In this document: positions 19,124 through 27,241 of the stretch, piece by piece
Layout of the letters: each line of letters begins with the position of its first letter
How positions within the stretch are numbered: position 1 is the first letter of the stretch
DNA from: Candidatus Heimdallarchaeum endolithica
GTDB taxonomy: Archaea > Asgardarchaeota > Heimdallarchaeia > Heimdallarchaeales > Heimdallarchaeaceae
Direction: 5' to 3'
Assembly (NCBI GenBank): GCA_021513715.1
Contig: CP084167.1
Coordinates: forward strand, 574,124-638,123
Length of the DNA stretch: 64,000 bases
Notes under the pieces: model-generated
Seen by the model: only the letters and a program-made list of their open reading frames with translations
Database searches by the model: none
Told to the model about the DNA's origin: nothing
Program-made: the position numbers and the translations under genes

Positions 19124-20245
19124 CTATTCTTCTTCTTTTTCAAAAGGAAAGACATAATTTAGTTTAAGATCATCGCGTAAAAAGATTAAGTCTCTAGCAA
19201 TACTATCATTAATAGGCACACCATTCTCTCTTACTCTCTTTTCAGCTTCGTATTCTTTCTCTCCAGCAGTATAAATTCTTGATTCACCAGGAGCTTTTTT
19301 AGAGTTCCTGAGCTCTCTACATATTGAACCAGAAATCTTTTTGAAAATATTTACATCAATAAAATGTTCTACGTTTATCGCTATAAAGAAATGACCAATC
19401 ATAAAGTGTCTAAAAGAACCATCTTCGTTCAACCCACTTAAATCCTTTAGGAATTTTCCATTCTGTAAAGCTGAAGACAATATTTCTACAACAGTAGAAT
19501 AACCATACCCTTTATGTCCTGATAATTCTTCTCCCTTTCCTCCAAGAGGTAAAAGTGCAGCCTTTCCTTCCACAAAATCAGAGATGAGCTGCTCAGCATC
19601 AGTTCTATACTCTCCAGTTTCAGTGTCTATTACACAACCTAAAGGAAGATCTTTATTTTCTCTAGCATAAACTTCAACTTTTCCTCTTTGAATAATAGAT
19701 GTAGCACAATCCAAAACAAAAGGAAAAGCTTCATCAGTAGGTATACCAAAAGTCAAAGGATTAGTGCCTAACATAGGCTCAACACCAAAAGTAGGTGCAA
19801 TAGCAGGACGAGCATTTGTACCAGTAATCCCTATACAGTTCTCTTTTACAGCCATAAGAGCATAATATCCAGCAATACCATAGTGGGTTCCATTCCTAAC
19901 GACAACCATACCAATACCAAACTTTTTAGCTTTAGAAATAGCAAGCTCCATTGCCTTAAAAGCTGTATAATGACCATTCCCATGATGTCCATCAATAACA
20001 GCAACAGCATCTTTATCCTTTACAACCTCAAATTTGCTAATAAGATGTTGCTTTCTCATAATCCTATAATAATAATACTTCAGACGCTGTACTCCATGAC
20101 TTGTTATCCCACGAAGATCAGACTCAATTAAAACAGCAGCACTAATTTTAGCTTCCTCAACAGGATAACCTAAAGAAACAAAAACATCTCTAATAAAGTC
20201 ATTTAATAATTCAACTGAAACAAATTTCTGATATGTATTACTCAT
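19124..20245 (-). CDS. Malate/L-lactate dehydrogenase family (LDH2/YlbC type) oxidoreductase
   Basis: A 373-residue NAD(P)-dependent 2-hydroxyacid dehydrogenase of the LDH2/MDG1 family. Diagnostic stretches are DLRGITSHGVQRL near the N-terminus with the conserved His, the central GIAGYYALMA, GVEPMLGTNPLTFGIPTDEA and the C-terminal GHFFIAINVEHF. Enzymes of this family reduce 2-oxoacids such as oxaloacetate, pyruvate, sulfopyruvate or 2,3-diketogulonate; the substrate cannot be fixed from sequence. It is cytoplasmic. It is convergent with paralogue B (14 nt apart) and stands alone, so it appears unconnected with the signalling genes around it. Confidence 0.9.
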   Translation of the reverse strand: MSNTYQKFVSVELLNDFIRDVFVSLGYPVEEAKISAAVLIESDLRGITSHGVQRLKYYYYRIMRKQHLISKFEVVKDKDAVAVIDGHHGNGHYTAFKAMELAISKAKKFGIGMVVVRNGTHYGIAGYYALMAVKENCIGITGTNARPAIAPTFGVEPMLGTNPLTFGIPTDEAFPFVLDCATSIIQRGKVEVYARENKDLPLGCVIDTETGEYRTDAEQLISDFVEGKAALLPLGGKGEELSGHKGYGYSTVVEILSSALQNGKFLKDLSGLNEDGSFRHFMIGHFFIAINVEHFIDVNIFKKISGSICRELRNSKKAPGESRIYTAGEKEYEAEKRVRENGVPINDSIARDLIFLRDDLKLNYVFPFEKEEE

Positions 20246-20679
20246 CTTATGGGTATTGAAAAAAAGAAGAATATAAATATTAACCTAAAGATAAATTATA
20301 ATTTTGAAACATTATAAAAACAAGAAATTAAAAAGCTATAACTCTAAGAATAAGTAAAATATAATTTTCAAAAAATATCGAATATGAAACAATTAATATT
20401 AAATCTAAAACAATTAAACATAGTTTTACCATTTTTCGCTAATTTTCGCTATTTTTTGCAACTAAGAGACAAAATGATTAAAAGCATAATTCAAAAAACG
20501 AATAATGTCAGTATCTTAAGGTCTAAAACTATTTTTCACATTATTCGCTAATTCTTCAAAAAGCTATTCAAAAAATTAGAAAACCAATTTAAAATTCTAT
20601 TCTTATTTTTAAAAAATTTAAAACTACTATTCCTTTTATATATTTTTTATTCTAGTTTGATTTTTTTCTGATAAATAGA
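20246..20679. repeat. 434-nt gene-free stretch with TTCGCTA repeats and a 10-bp inverted repeat
   Basis: No coding region or RNA gene is visible. The motif TTCGCTAwTT occurs twice in direct repeat 10 nt apart (about 20436-20455) and again at about 20543. A perfect 10-bp inverted repeat CGAATAATGT (20499-20508) / ACATTATTCG (20538-20547) overlaps the third copy. The rest is plain AT-rich sequence between a gene start on the minus strand (20245) and a gene end (20680). Confidence 0.5.
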
Positions 20680-21243
20680 CTATCCCTTTTTCATTTCTAA
20701 TTGGTTTACCAACCATGTAAACGCTTCATTTACTCCAGTTCCGTTTATTGCGCTACAATCAAAAACTGCAAAAGTTCTATCTTTCATTTCTAAATGAAGT
20801 CCTAAAAGTTGAATTAACATTGGTGCTTGAATGGATTCTGGTAAATCTTGTTTATTTGCTATTATTAGGCAAGGTATTTTTTCTAGGTACGGGTTGTTAA
20901 ACACATGTATTTTTAATATGTCTCTTGCTTCTGGCAATCGTTCTATATCTGCTGAATCTATTACAAAGATTACTGCTGAACTCCCTGGGTAGTGTACCTC
21001 CCATAGAAAACGGAATTGTTTTTGTCCTGCTACATCTACTATTGTTATATTCCAATCTGCAAAATTAACTGTATCTATATTTTGCCCTATTGTTGGTACA
21101 GTATCTTTGAACACACCTGTGTTCACATATTTCATTAATGTTGTTTTTCCCGCTGAATCTAAGCCTAAAACGATGATTTTAGCCTTTTTTTCTGATTTAA
21201 GTTTTTTCCTTAACCAATAAGAAAACGATAGTTTTGAGCTCAT
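20680..21243 (-). CDS. Arf/Sar-like small GTPase
   Basis: A 187-residue Ras-superfamily GTPase of the Arf type. G1 is GLDSAGKT (27-34), the switch I threonine is in TVPTIGQN, G3 is DVAGQ (70-74) as in Arf/Arl, G4 is NKQD (130-133) and G5 is CSAINGTG. An N-terminal basic amphipathic stretch of about 20 residues precedes the G domain. The second residue is Ser, not Gly, so the eukaryotic myristoylation site is absent. Asgard archaea are rich in such GTPases. The neighbours with roadblock/longin-like domains are candidates for its regulators, by inference. Confidence 0.93.
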   Translation of the reverse strand: MSSKLSFSYWLRKKLKSEKKAKIIVLGLDSAGKTTLMKYVNTGVFKDTVPTIGQNIDTVNFADWNITIVDVAGQKQFRFLWEVHYPGSSAVIFVIDSADIERLPEARDILKIHVFNNPYLEKIPCLIIANKQDLPESIQAPMLIQLLGLHLEMKDRTFAVFDCSAINGTGVNEAFTWLVNQLEMKKG

Positions 21244-21337
21244 TGTATATTATTTCTTAATTCTAATTACTCCTTAATAAAAATTGTCTAAGTTCGTAAA
21301 CAATAATAATTAAAAAAAATGAAAAATTAAAGAAGAA

Positions 21338-23530
21338 TTATTGATGCTTTTTTACTAGTTTTATTAATTCTGGAAAATCAATTTCCAATTCTTTTAATTT
21401 TTCCACTGTAGGAACACCGTTTTCTGTCCATCCTCTTCTTTCATATACTGCTTTTTTCAGTTGTTCATATCTTTCTTCTCTGTACTTTCTTATTGCAGCC
21501 ATCTTTTCTTCTATTGTCATGTTTGTTGGGTCTACTCCCACTTTTTCTTTCAGTTCTTTAAGATAATACTTATCTTCTCTAGATAGATATTCTTCTTTTG
21601 TTACTGGTCCCATAGCTCTAAAGGGTATACTATCTAGTTCTTTGTATGTTACACCCTCTGGAACGAATAATAGGTTCATCACTCTTTGGAAATTGTACAT
21701 TCTTTCACTCATTTTTATGTATTCTCTAGAATCAATGTTTTTTCCTGTTACACTATTGAAGTATTGAACATAGTTTAGCACATGTTCTGGAACTTTTGCG
21801 GGATCAGCTATATCTTCAGGAGCTCTCATTCCATATTTTTCTATTTTTCCTTCAGCGAATTCTTTGTTATCTTCTGGAACAATATCATTCCAAGGCAATT
21901 TGCAAAGACCTAGTAATCCAAAGGAAGTTCTCCACATTGGGAACCACCATAGAGCTTCAGCTTTTTTTTCGAAAGTGGGCATGAAATTATGAACCATATC
22001 TAAAAAGATTAACCATGCTTCATCATGTTGTGGTCCTTTTAATGTTAATCCGTATCCTCCTTGCTGAGCAAGTGACTCTTTAGTCATGTATTCACTAAAT
22101 TCTAAACCTTTTGATTCCATTCCTATATCATCTAGAAGTTTAGCTTCTTCTTCGCTTAAGTTGAATTCTTTCTTGAAGTATTCTTTCATGTATCGTATTC
22201 CCTTTCCAAATATCTTACCGAATCCTTCACCTTTTGCTATTTGATGAATTACTTCCATTGCTCCTTCGAAATTACCCCAAGTAAGATCTATTCCTCCTGT
22301 TCTTTCCTTGTTTAATATTCCATATTCATAGCATTCCATACAGAAAGCCATACCTGTTCCAACGCTAATAGTATCTAAACCGTAGTTATCACAGTAAAAG
22401 TTTACTTCTATAACATTATCTGGATCCCACATATACCAATTTGAACCTACTCCTGCAGCCGTCTCATATTCTGGGCCATCAACTGTTACTTTTTGACCTT
22501 TATATGGTCCAGTCTTGCACTCAAAGCTGCTAACACCATGTGTACAACCCACAGTACATCCTTTCCAACATGGGTCTGGACCTTTTTCAAACCTCTTGTA
22601 ATAAGCTTCTTTACCTATTTTCTCTGATTGTGGGTCTGAACCAAATCTGAAGTTCTTTGTTGGCAAAAGGTCAAAATCATTCATTATTGGAATTAAGTGT
22701 ATAGTTCCAATATTTCTCATGTCATTTTGTTTAGGATCGAGTTCAGTAATTTCCTTACTGTGTCTTTTTGCTACTTCTTTTTCTGCCTCAGGGTTCGCAG
22801 GATTGTTAGATTTGACATTAACATTACTTTTTCTTACAACTAAAGCTTTTATTTTCTTATTTCTTAATACTGTCCCTGTTCCTCCTCTTCCAGCTTGCTT
22901 ATAACGTACATATCCTCTTTTACCGTCAAACCAGCTGAAATTCAAGCAACCCATGTAAGCATTTTCAGCTCCTGGCCCAGCAGAAACGACAGAAATATTT
23001 CTTTTATCGTTTTCATCTTTAGCATATTTCTCAGTAAGCAATCTTCCTAACTGAAAAGTTTCTGAAGGTAAATCCTCTGCTTCTTCAATAAGTATTTTGC
23101 CATTATCTCCATCAATAAAGATGAGTAACTCTTTATCTGACTTACCTTGAATAGCCATTGCATCAAAACCTGCAAATTTGAGAAAAGGACCAAAATATCC
23201 TCCAACGTTTGAATCAATTAAAATATTAGTTAATGGAGAGATAGCTGTTACAATGCTTTTACCTGAACCAGGGTAGTTAGTTGTTCCACCTAATGGTCCA
23301 GAAGCTATACAAAGAACATTTTCTGGGTCATCCCATTTTACTTTTTTGTCTTTAGGAATATATTTCCAAGTCAGCCAAAGATCAAATCCTCTTCCACCAA
23401 TGAATTTTTCTTTCATCTCCTCTGTAACATCTTCTATTTTTGCTTCCAAAGTTTCTAAATTAATATACAATGTTTTGTTAGCGTATCCTTTTTCAATTAC
23501 TGGAACTTCATAATTTATCTCTTTAATCAT
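21338..23530 (-). CDS. aor: Aldehyde:ferredoxin oxidoreductase family tungsten enzyme
   Basis: A 730-residue AOR-family protein. The N-terminal domain is typical (LYINLETLEAKI, FIGGRGFDLWL, GPLGGTTNYPGSGK), followed by the pterin-cofactor region (RGGTGTVLRNKKIKALVV). A cysteine cluster, Cys321, Cys325 and Cys329 (CWKGCTVGC), with a late Cys in LGLCKLPWND should bind the [4Fe-4S] cluster. The Cys spacing is x3-x3 rather than the textbook CxxCxxxC. Length is above that of classic AOR (about 600), nearer to the longer WOR/BamB-like members. The enzymes oxidise aldehydes to acids with ferredoxin, or run in reverse, using a tungstopterin. A MoaD-like protein 3.5 kb away may help make the pterin. 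The exact substrate is unknown. Confidence 0.9.
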   Translation of the reverse strand: MIKEINYEVPVIEKGYANKTLYINLETLEAKIEDVTEEMKEKFIGGRGFDLWLTWKYIPKDKKVKWDDPENVLCIASGPLGGTTNYPGSGKSIVTAISPLTNILIDSNVGGYFGPFLKFAGFDAMAIQGKSDKELLIFIDGDNGKILIEEAEDLPSETFQLGRLLTEKYAKDENDKRNISVVSAGPGAENAYMGCLNFSWFDGKRGYVRYKQAGRGGTGTVLRNKKIKALVVRKSNVNVKSNNPANPEAEKEVAKRHSKEITELDPKQNDMRNIGTIHLIPIMNDFDLLPTKNFRFGSDPQSEKIGKEAYYKRFEKGPDPCWKGCTVGCTHGVSSFECKTGPYKGQKVTVDGPEYETAAGVGSNWYMWDPDNVIEVNFYCDNYGLDTISVGTGMAFCMECYEYGILNKERTGGIDLTWGNFEGAMEVIHQIAKGEGFGKIFGKGIRYMKEYFKKEFNLSEEEAKLLDDIGMESKGLEFSEYMTKESLAQQGGYGLTLKGPQHDEAWLIFLDMVHNFMPTFEKKAEALWWFPMWRTSFGLLGLCKLPWNDIVPEDNKEFAEGKIEKYGMRAPEDIADPAKVPEHVLNYVQYFNSVTGKNIDSREYIKMSERMYNFQRVMNLLFVPEGVTYKELDSIPFRAMGPVTKEEYLSREDKYYLKELKEKVGVDPTNMTIEEKMAAIRKYREERYEQLKKAVYERRGWTENGVPTVEKLKELEIDFPELIKLVKKHQ

Positions 23531-23653
23531 AATAATACACCCGAGAATATCGTTATAAATACGAAAAAAATCAACTATATAATTTTAACTCTATCTCGTC
23601 AACTATTAAAGAAAAACTTACTTTTTATATCTTCTAAAATAAAAAAAGGTTAT

Positions 23654-23855
23654 TTACAAAGAATCATCATTTCTAAATTTTTTAGCATTTTTAGGTTCAT
23701 ATCCAACTTCAAATGATTGAATCTCAAGAGTATATCCATCAGGGTCTTTGAAGAAAATGTTGTAAATGTGATATTTTTCGTACATACTAGGCTCTTTAGT
23801 TAGATTGACTCCCTTCTTTTTAAGGAATTCTGCCCAAAGATTAACTTCATTTGAT
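23654..23855 (-). pseudogene. VOC/glyoxalase-fold protein, 3' half, split by a TnpB element
   Basis: The minus strand codes for the C-terminal 66 residues of a vicinal-oxygen-chelate protein (NEVNLWAEFLKKKGVNL, KDPDGYTLEIQSFE; the Glu in EIQ is the usual metal ligand). The N-terminal part is found at 25368-25587. Joining base 25368 to base 23853, which removes the element and one AT copy, gives a continuous 139-residue reading frame with VVETSNEVN across the joint, a normal length for the family. A longer minus-strand reading into the element adds only low-complexity antisense sequence and is not real. The gene is presumed inactive. Confidence 0.85.
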
Positions 23856-23884
23856 GGTTTACTTTTTCCGAAATACGAGATTAT

Positions 23885-24000
23885 AGGAAAAGGGGAAAAA
23901 AGAAGAGAAGAAATGAAAGAAAAAGAAGAAGGAAGGAGAGAAGAGAAAAACGGAGGACAGAGGAGGGAAGATGAGGGGTTTAAATAGGGAAAAAAAGTAA
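23885..24000 (+). other. Polypurine tract ahead of tnpB
   Basis: About 115 nt of almost pure A/G on the + strand, with only scattered C and T, including GGAGGACAGAGGAGGGAAGA. A TATA-like TTTAAATA at about 23979 could start a leaderless tnpB message. The bias is far above that of neighbouring spacers. It could favour R-loops or triplexes, or be a remnant of element-specific sequence. No function is known to me. Confidence 0.55.
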
Positions 24001-24017
24001 GAAGAAATGAAAAAAAA

Positions 24018-25262
24018 ATGAGTAGAAAAGTGTGGCGAACTGAGGAAATATGGGTGAAAGAATCGATCACTCTAAAACAGTTGGCACACCAGGTAAAAAA
24101 CTTGTATAATCAAGCAAATTACATTATTAAGTATCAGTTAAGAAAAAGTAAATATTTCACGAGAGAGTTCGAACTGATGAATATTTTGAGATACCATCCG
24201 ACTTACACAGCTTTACCGGGTCATACGGCACAACAGACGATAAAGTTTCTATGTTTAGCGTGGAAAGGGTATTTTAGGTCTTTAGAAGAATGGAAAAAGG
24301 AACCAGAAAAGTTTAACGGTAAACCCCGTCCTCCAAAATATAAGAAGAAAGATGGACTTGCTATAATCTATTTTACTAACTCTCAAGTGAAAATTAAAGA
24401 AGAAAAAGGTGAAGGTAAGTTCTTTATCTCTTTTCCTAAACGTGTAGGACTAAAGATAGTTACAAGACTTGACCCTTCAACAAAAGTGAAGTTTGCCCGG
24501 CTCATACCTATGGGAACGAAATTTAAATTAGAGATAGTTTACGAGAAAGAGATAGAAGAACGAAAAGAAGAGCGACCAGCAGAAAGAGTTTTAGCTCTTG
24601 ATCTGGGAGTGAATAACTTAGTCGCAGGTTTAACCAGTATTCCTGGTGAAAAAGGTTTTCTGATAAATGGTAGACCCATTAAAGCTGTTAATCAGTGGTT
24701 TAACAAACGTAGAGCAAAGTTACAGTCAGACTACGCTCGACAAGGATTAAACACCTGGGAAAGAAAAATGCTCGCCCTCCAGTTAGAACGAATGTTTAAA
24801 ATAGCTGACTACTTCCATAAAGCAAGTAGAAAAATAGTAGACTACTGTTTAGAAAAAAACATTGATACAATAGTTATAGGTTACAACTCCCGATGGAAAC
24901 AGGAAGTGAATATGGGAAAGAAAAATAATCAAACTTTTGTTTTTATCCCCTTCCAATCCCTCATTGACAAAATCACTTACAAAGCAGAAGAAAAAGGAAT
25001 AAAAGTTCTTCCTACCGAAGAGTCCTACACCTCTGTCTGCAGTTTCTTGGATAATGAAGAGATAGATTTTCACCTCCATTATGTTGGCAAAAGAACTCAC
25101 CGTGGACTGTTCATCAGTTCCCAAGGATTAAGAATTAATGCTGATATCAACTCTGCAGGTAATATCGGTCGCAAAGTATTCCCTACGTTATTCTCCGTCG
25201 AGTCTAACTACGGGATAGTCTGGGGTGCAGTGGTTCACCCCGTCTGTTGGAAAATAAGTTAG
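24018..25262 (+). CDS. tnpB: TnpB RNA-guided nuclease homologue (IS605 OrfB family)
   Basis: A 414-residue TnpB. The first RuvC Asp is Asp195 in ALDLGVNN and the last is Asp376 in NADINSAGN. The usual second-site Glu is missing: the segment reads IVIGYN (285-290), and the subgroup's EESYTS motif (Glu334/335) is the likely substitute, as in TnpB and Fanzor subgroups with a relocated glutamate. The zinc-finger CxxC pairs of many TnpBs are absent. The N-terminal part (HTAQQTIKFLCLAWKGYFRSL) is typical of the family. TnpB is known to cut DNA guided by an RNA from the element's right end, aiding retention. It is the only gene in the element; activity is plausible but not shown. Confidence 0.9.
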   Translation: MSRKVWRTEEIWVKESITLKQLAHQVKNLYNQANYIIKYQLRKSKYFTREFELMNILRYHPTYTALPGHTAQQTIKFLCLAWKGYFRSLEEWKKEPEKFNGKPRPPKYKKKDGLAIIYFTNSQVKIKEEKGEGKFFISFPKRVGLKIVTRLDPSTKVKFARLIPMGTKFKLEIVYEKEIEERKEERPAERVLALDLGVNNLVAGLTSIPGEKGFLINGRPIKAVNQWFNKRRAKLQSDYARQGLNTWERKMLALQLERMFKIADYFHKASRKIVDYCLEKNIDTIVIGYNSRWKQEVNMGKKNNQTFVFIPFQSLIDKITYKAEEKGIKVLPTEESYTSVCSFLDNEEIDFHLHYVGKRTHRGLFISSQGLRINADINSAGNIGRKVFPTLFSVESNYGIVWGAVVHPVCWKIS

Positions 25263-25324
25263 TTAAGTTAGTTCAGCTCTTACGCTGTTCTTTCTTTTTT
25301 TCCACCGACTAAACTTACTCCTCC

Positions 25325-25349
25325 TTCCGATTTTGATTAAAAATCGGAA
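25325..25349 (+). other. Perfect 10-bp hairpin at the right end of the TnpB element (possible omega-RNA 3' part)
   Basis: TTCCGATTTT (25325-25334) pairs with AAAATCGGAA (25340-25349) around a 5-nt loop, 18 nt inside the element's right boundary and about 60 nt after the tnpB stop. Guide (omega/re) RNAs of TnpB elements end at the right boundary, with structure just upstream, and take the flanking sequence as guide. If so, the guide would be the VOC sequence starting at about 25368. This is inferred from position. Confidence 0.45.
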
Positions 25350-25367
25350 TTTGGAAAAAGGTAAACC

Positions 25368-25587
25368 ATGTTTCAACAACTAAAGTTAAGCATGTTTTCT
25401 CTGGAGTTAAGAACTCTTCACTTGTTTCACAAAATCCCCAGTAACCATTTGGACCTACATTGTAAATCACACAGTTTGCTTGTTTTAGAGCTATATTGAA
25501 TTTTAACAATGTTGAATAAAAATTTCTATTTTCTTCCAAATTTTTTGTTTTTAAAAAGGTTATTGGATAAATAATTTTAGGAAGCAT
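25368..25587 (-). pseudogene. VOC/glyoxalase-fold protein, 5' half, split by a TnpB element
   Basis: The minus strand codes for residues 1-73 of a VOC protein (MLPKIIYPITFLKTKNLEEN, RNFYSTLLKFNIALKQ, GFCETSEEFLTPEKT, CLTLVVET). After VVET the reading enters the inverted repeat of the TnpB element and ends within about 18 codons. The 3' half is at 23654-23855, and the junction is exactly restored by removing 1,512 bp plus one AT. The family includes glyoxalases, epimerases and ring-cleaving dioxygenases; the function of the intact gene is unknown. Confidence 0.85.
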
Positions 25588-25640
25588 AAACTAGTTTACA
25601 TATTCTTCTCTTAAAAATTTCTTTATAGAAAGTGCTCTTT

Positions 25641-26753
25641 TTAAGAGCCAATAGTTAATTTTCTTTCATCAACAAATGGGAAGTAGGATGGAATATATTT
25701 AATTGCATCATCAAATACAGAAGCATCTCCACTGAAAGCAATAATTTGATTTTTAAATGTTGAATTAAACCTGTTTACAAAGTGTTCTAAAGAAATCTCA
25801 AAGATTTTTACTCTTTTATCTACTATTAGCACACCAATGATATCTTCTTTTTCCTTTGTTATCATAACTCTATCTTTCAGTTCTACGTATTTTAGTAATT
25901 GATAGGCAGAATTTGTTACTTCTGATATAAAATGAGCAAAAGCATTAATCATTCCTCCAATTAACAATCCTTCTGTTTCCTTCTTTGAATAATTTGAAGC
26001 AGAGAAAAGAGTTGTCCCATTTTTATTTATTATTAAAAAGTTAAAGATCTCAGCAGAAGTAAATAAGACAAATTTAGGGTCAATTAAATAGATAATCAAT
26101 GTTACTCCTAGAGCTAATCCAAAGCCTATTGCTCCATATGTATCTAAAGGAACTATATGCTCCAGGAATTCTAAAATAGCAACAATAAATGCAATAAAGA
26201 AACTTATCCACAATAGTAGTGTATGATATTGAGCTTTATTGCCCACACTTTTAACAAATGTAAATGTTATTCCTACTAAACATACTGAAACAACGTATAA
26301 TTGAAAAAAATCTAAAAACCAGATATATAAACAATCATTTTTTGTTGGGATTTTCAAATTTGTAGAAACAGGAGGTAAGTCAAATATAACATTTATTAAA
26401 TAAGTCACAAATAGGGAAAAAATAATAATGTAACCTGCTTGAACTATTCTGCGGTCCCAAGCGTTGAAATTACTGAAGTGAATCAAGATAAAAAGAAAAA
26501 CTATTGCATAAGGAATAATCTCTAAAGAAGGTAAATAGCTATTTTCCAAAAAACCCCATTGGTAACCTGCTAATCGAGAGAAAAAGAAAAAGAACTCTAC
26601 TATACTTTGTAAAATAGCAAAAATTAAAGCAGCTATGAGATTTTTATATCCTTGTACTTTGTTAATAGAACTTCGATATATGAATACACTTAACATTATC
26701 AGGATTATAATTATTTGTATTAATTTGAATATAGCTTGACTCAGAGTTTCCAA
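25641..26753 (-). CDS. Seven-span membrane protein with C-terminal roadblock/longin-like domain (paralogue C)
   Basis: A 370-residue paralogue of the genes at 16662 and 18003: about seven hydrophobic spans in residues 5-230, with IIPYAIVFLFILIHFSN matching IIPYAVGLFILFLYCEL of paralogue A, then a soluble domain from about 236. The domain starts FLIINKNGTTLFSASNY, has the helix LLIGGMINAFAHFISEVTNS, the strand IIGVLIVDKR and a final helix HFVNRFNSTF, followed by SYFPFVDERKL, which corresponds to IFPFVPPKE of paralogue A. It lies downstream of the Rab-like GTPase and the MoaD-like gene on the same strand, with a 134-nt gap. A sensor or receptor that acts on a small GTPase is a fair inference but unproven. 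Confidence 0.7.
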   Translation of the reverse strand: METLSQAIFKLIQIIIILIMLSVFIYRSSINKVQGYKNLIAALIFAILQSIVEFFFFFSRLAGYQWGFLENSYLPSLEIIPYAIVFLFILIHFSNFNAWDRRIVQAGYIIIFSLFVTYLINVIFDLPPVSTNLKIPTKNDCLYIWFLDFFQLYVVSVCLVGITFTFVKSVGNKAQYHTLLLWISFFIAFIVAILEFLEHIVPLDTYGAIGFGLALGVTLIIYLIDPKFVLFTSAEIFNFLIINKNGTTLFSASNYSKKETEGLLIGGMINAFAHFISEVTNSAYQLLKYVELKDRVMITKEKEDIIGVLIVDKRVKIFEISLEHFVNRFNSTFKNQIIAFSGDASVFDDAIKYIPSYFPFVDERKLTIGS

Positions 26754-26887
26754 CGTTTATCAAATAAAAAAAGATTTCTCTTATATTAAATTTATGTAGT
26801 AAATTCCAAATATTTCAAAAAACAAATAACAACAATTTCATATAAAAAAATATCAGTTTGTATTACTTAGTTATTTCTGAAGTAAAA

Positions 26888-27175
26888 CTATCCTCCTGCA
26901 ACAAAGGGAAGAATAGATATTTCTGTTTGCTTATTTTCTATAAAATAGGTTGACAGTTCTTCATGATGAATTGTTCTGTTATTTATCATTATATTATAAA
27001 AAGAGTGTATTTTTTTTCCAGAAAATAGAAGATCATCTAATTCTGGATGCTTTATAACCAATTTTTCTATTGCTTCTAGAATGGTTGTCTTTTCACTATC
27101 TAATTCAACTACTACTTCTGCCTTATTTTCCAAAGCTGATCTTAATTGACCAAATAAGCGAAAAACAATTCTCAT
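26888..27175 (-). CDS. moaD: MoaD/ThiS-type ubiquitin-like sulfur carrier
   Basis: A 95-residue beta-grasp protein that ends in the diagnostic Gly-Gly (ILPFVAGG). MoaD proteins carry sulfur as a thiocarboxylate on this last Gly for molybdopterin or tungstopterin synthesis; archaeal relatives (SAMPs, Urm1-like) may also be attached to proteins. GAGGATAAAG before the ATG is a good ribosome site. It follows the Rab-like GTPase by 66 nt on the same strand. A pterin role fits the AOR gene 3.5 kb away. A ubiquitin-like modifier role cannot be excluded by sequence. Confidence 0.85.
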   Translation of the reverse strand: MRIVFRLFGQLRSALENKAEVVVELDSEKTTILEAIEKLVIKHPELDDLLFSGKKIHSFYNIMINNRTIHHEELSTYFIENKQTEISILPFVAGG

Positions 27176-27241
27176 TCTTTATCCTCTTATAAGATAAATA
27201 TAAATTTGAGAGATAAAATTGTTATGATTTGTCAAATTCTT

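Larger units (their letters stand above)
23856..25367 (+). mobile_element. TnpB element with ~20-nt terminal inverted repeats and AT target duplication
   Basis: The 1,512-bp insertion lies inside the VOC gene. Its ends match in inverse: the left end begins GGTTTACTTTTTCCGAAAT, and the complement of the right end is GGTTTACCTTTTTCCAAAT, so about 19-20 nt pair with two single-base gaps. AT flanks both ends (23854-23855 and 25368-25369), and keeping one AT restores the VOC frame. Inside are a purine-rich leader, one tnpB gene and a 3' hairpin. No transposase gene is present. IS200/IS605 and IS607 elements lack terminal inverted repeats, so mobilisation may depend on another transposase in trans. 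Confidence 0.78.

Noticed and set aside
23856..24070. Hydrophobic N-terminal extension of the VOC fragment on the minus strand
   Set aside because: It is the antisense of the polypurine tract within the TnpB element; Ser/Phe/Pro low complexity with no homology to the family.
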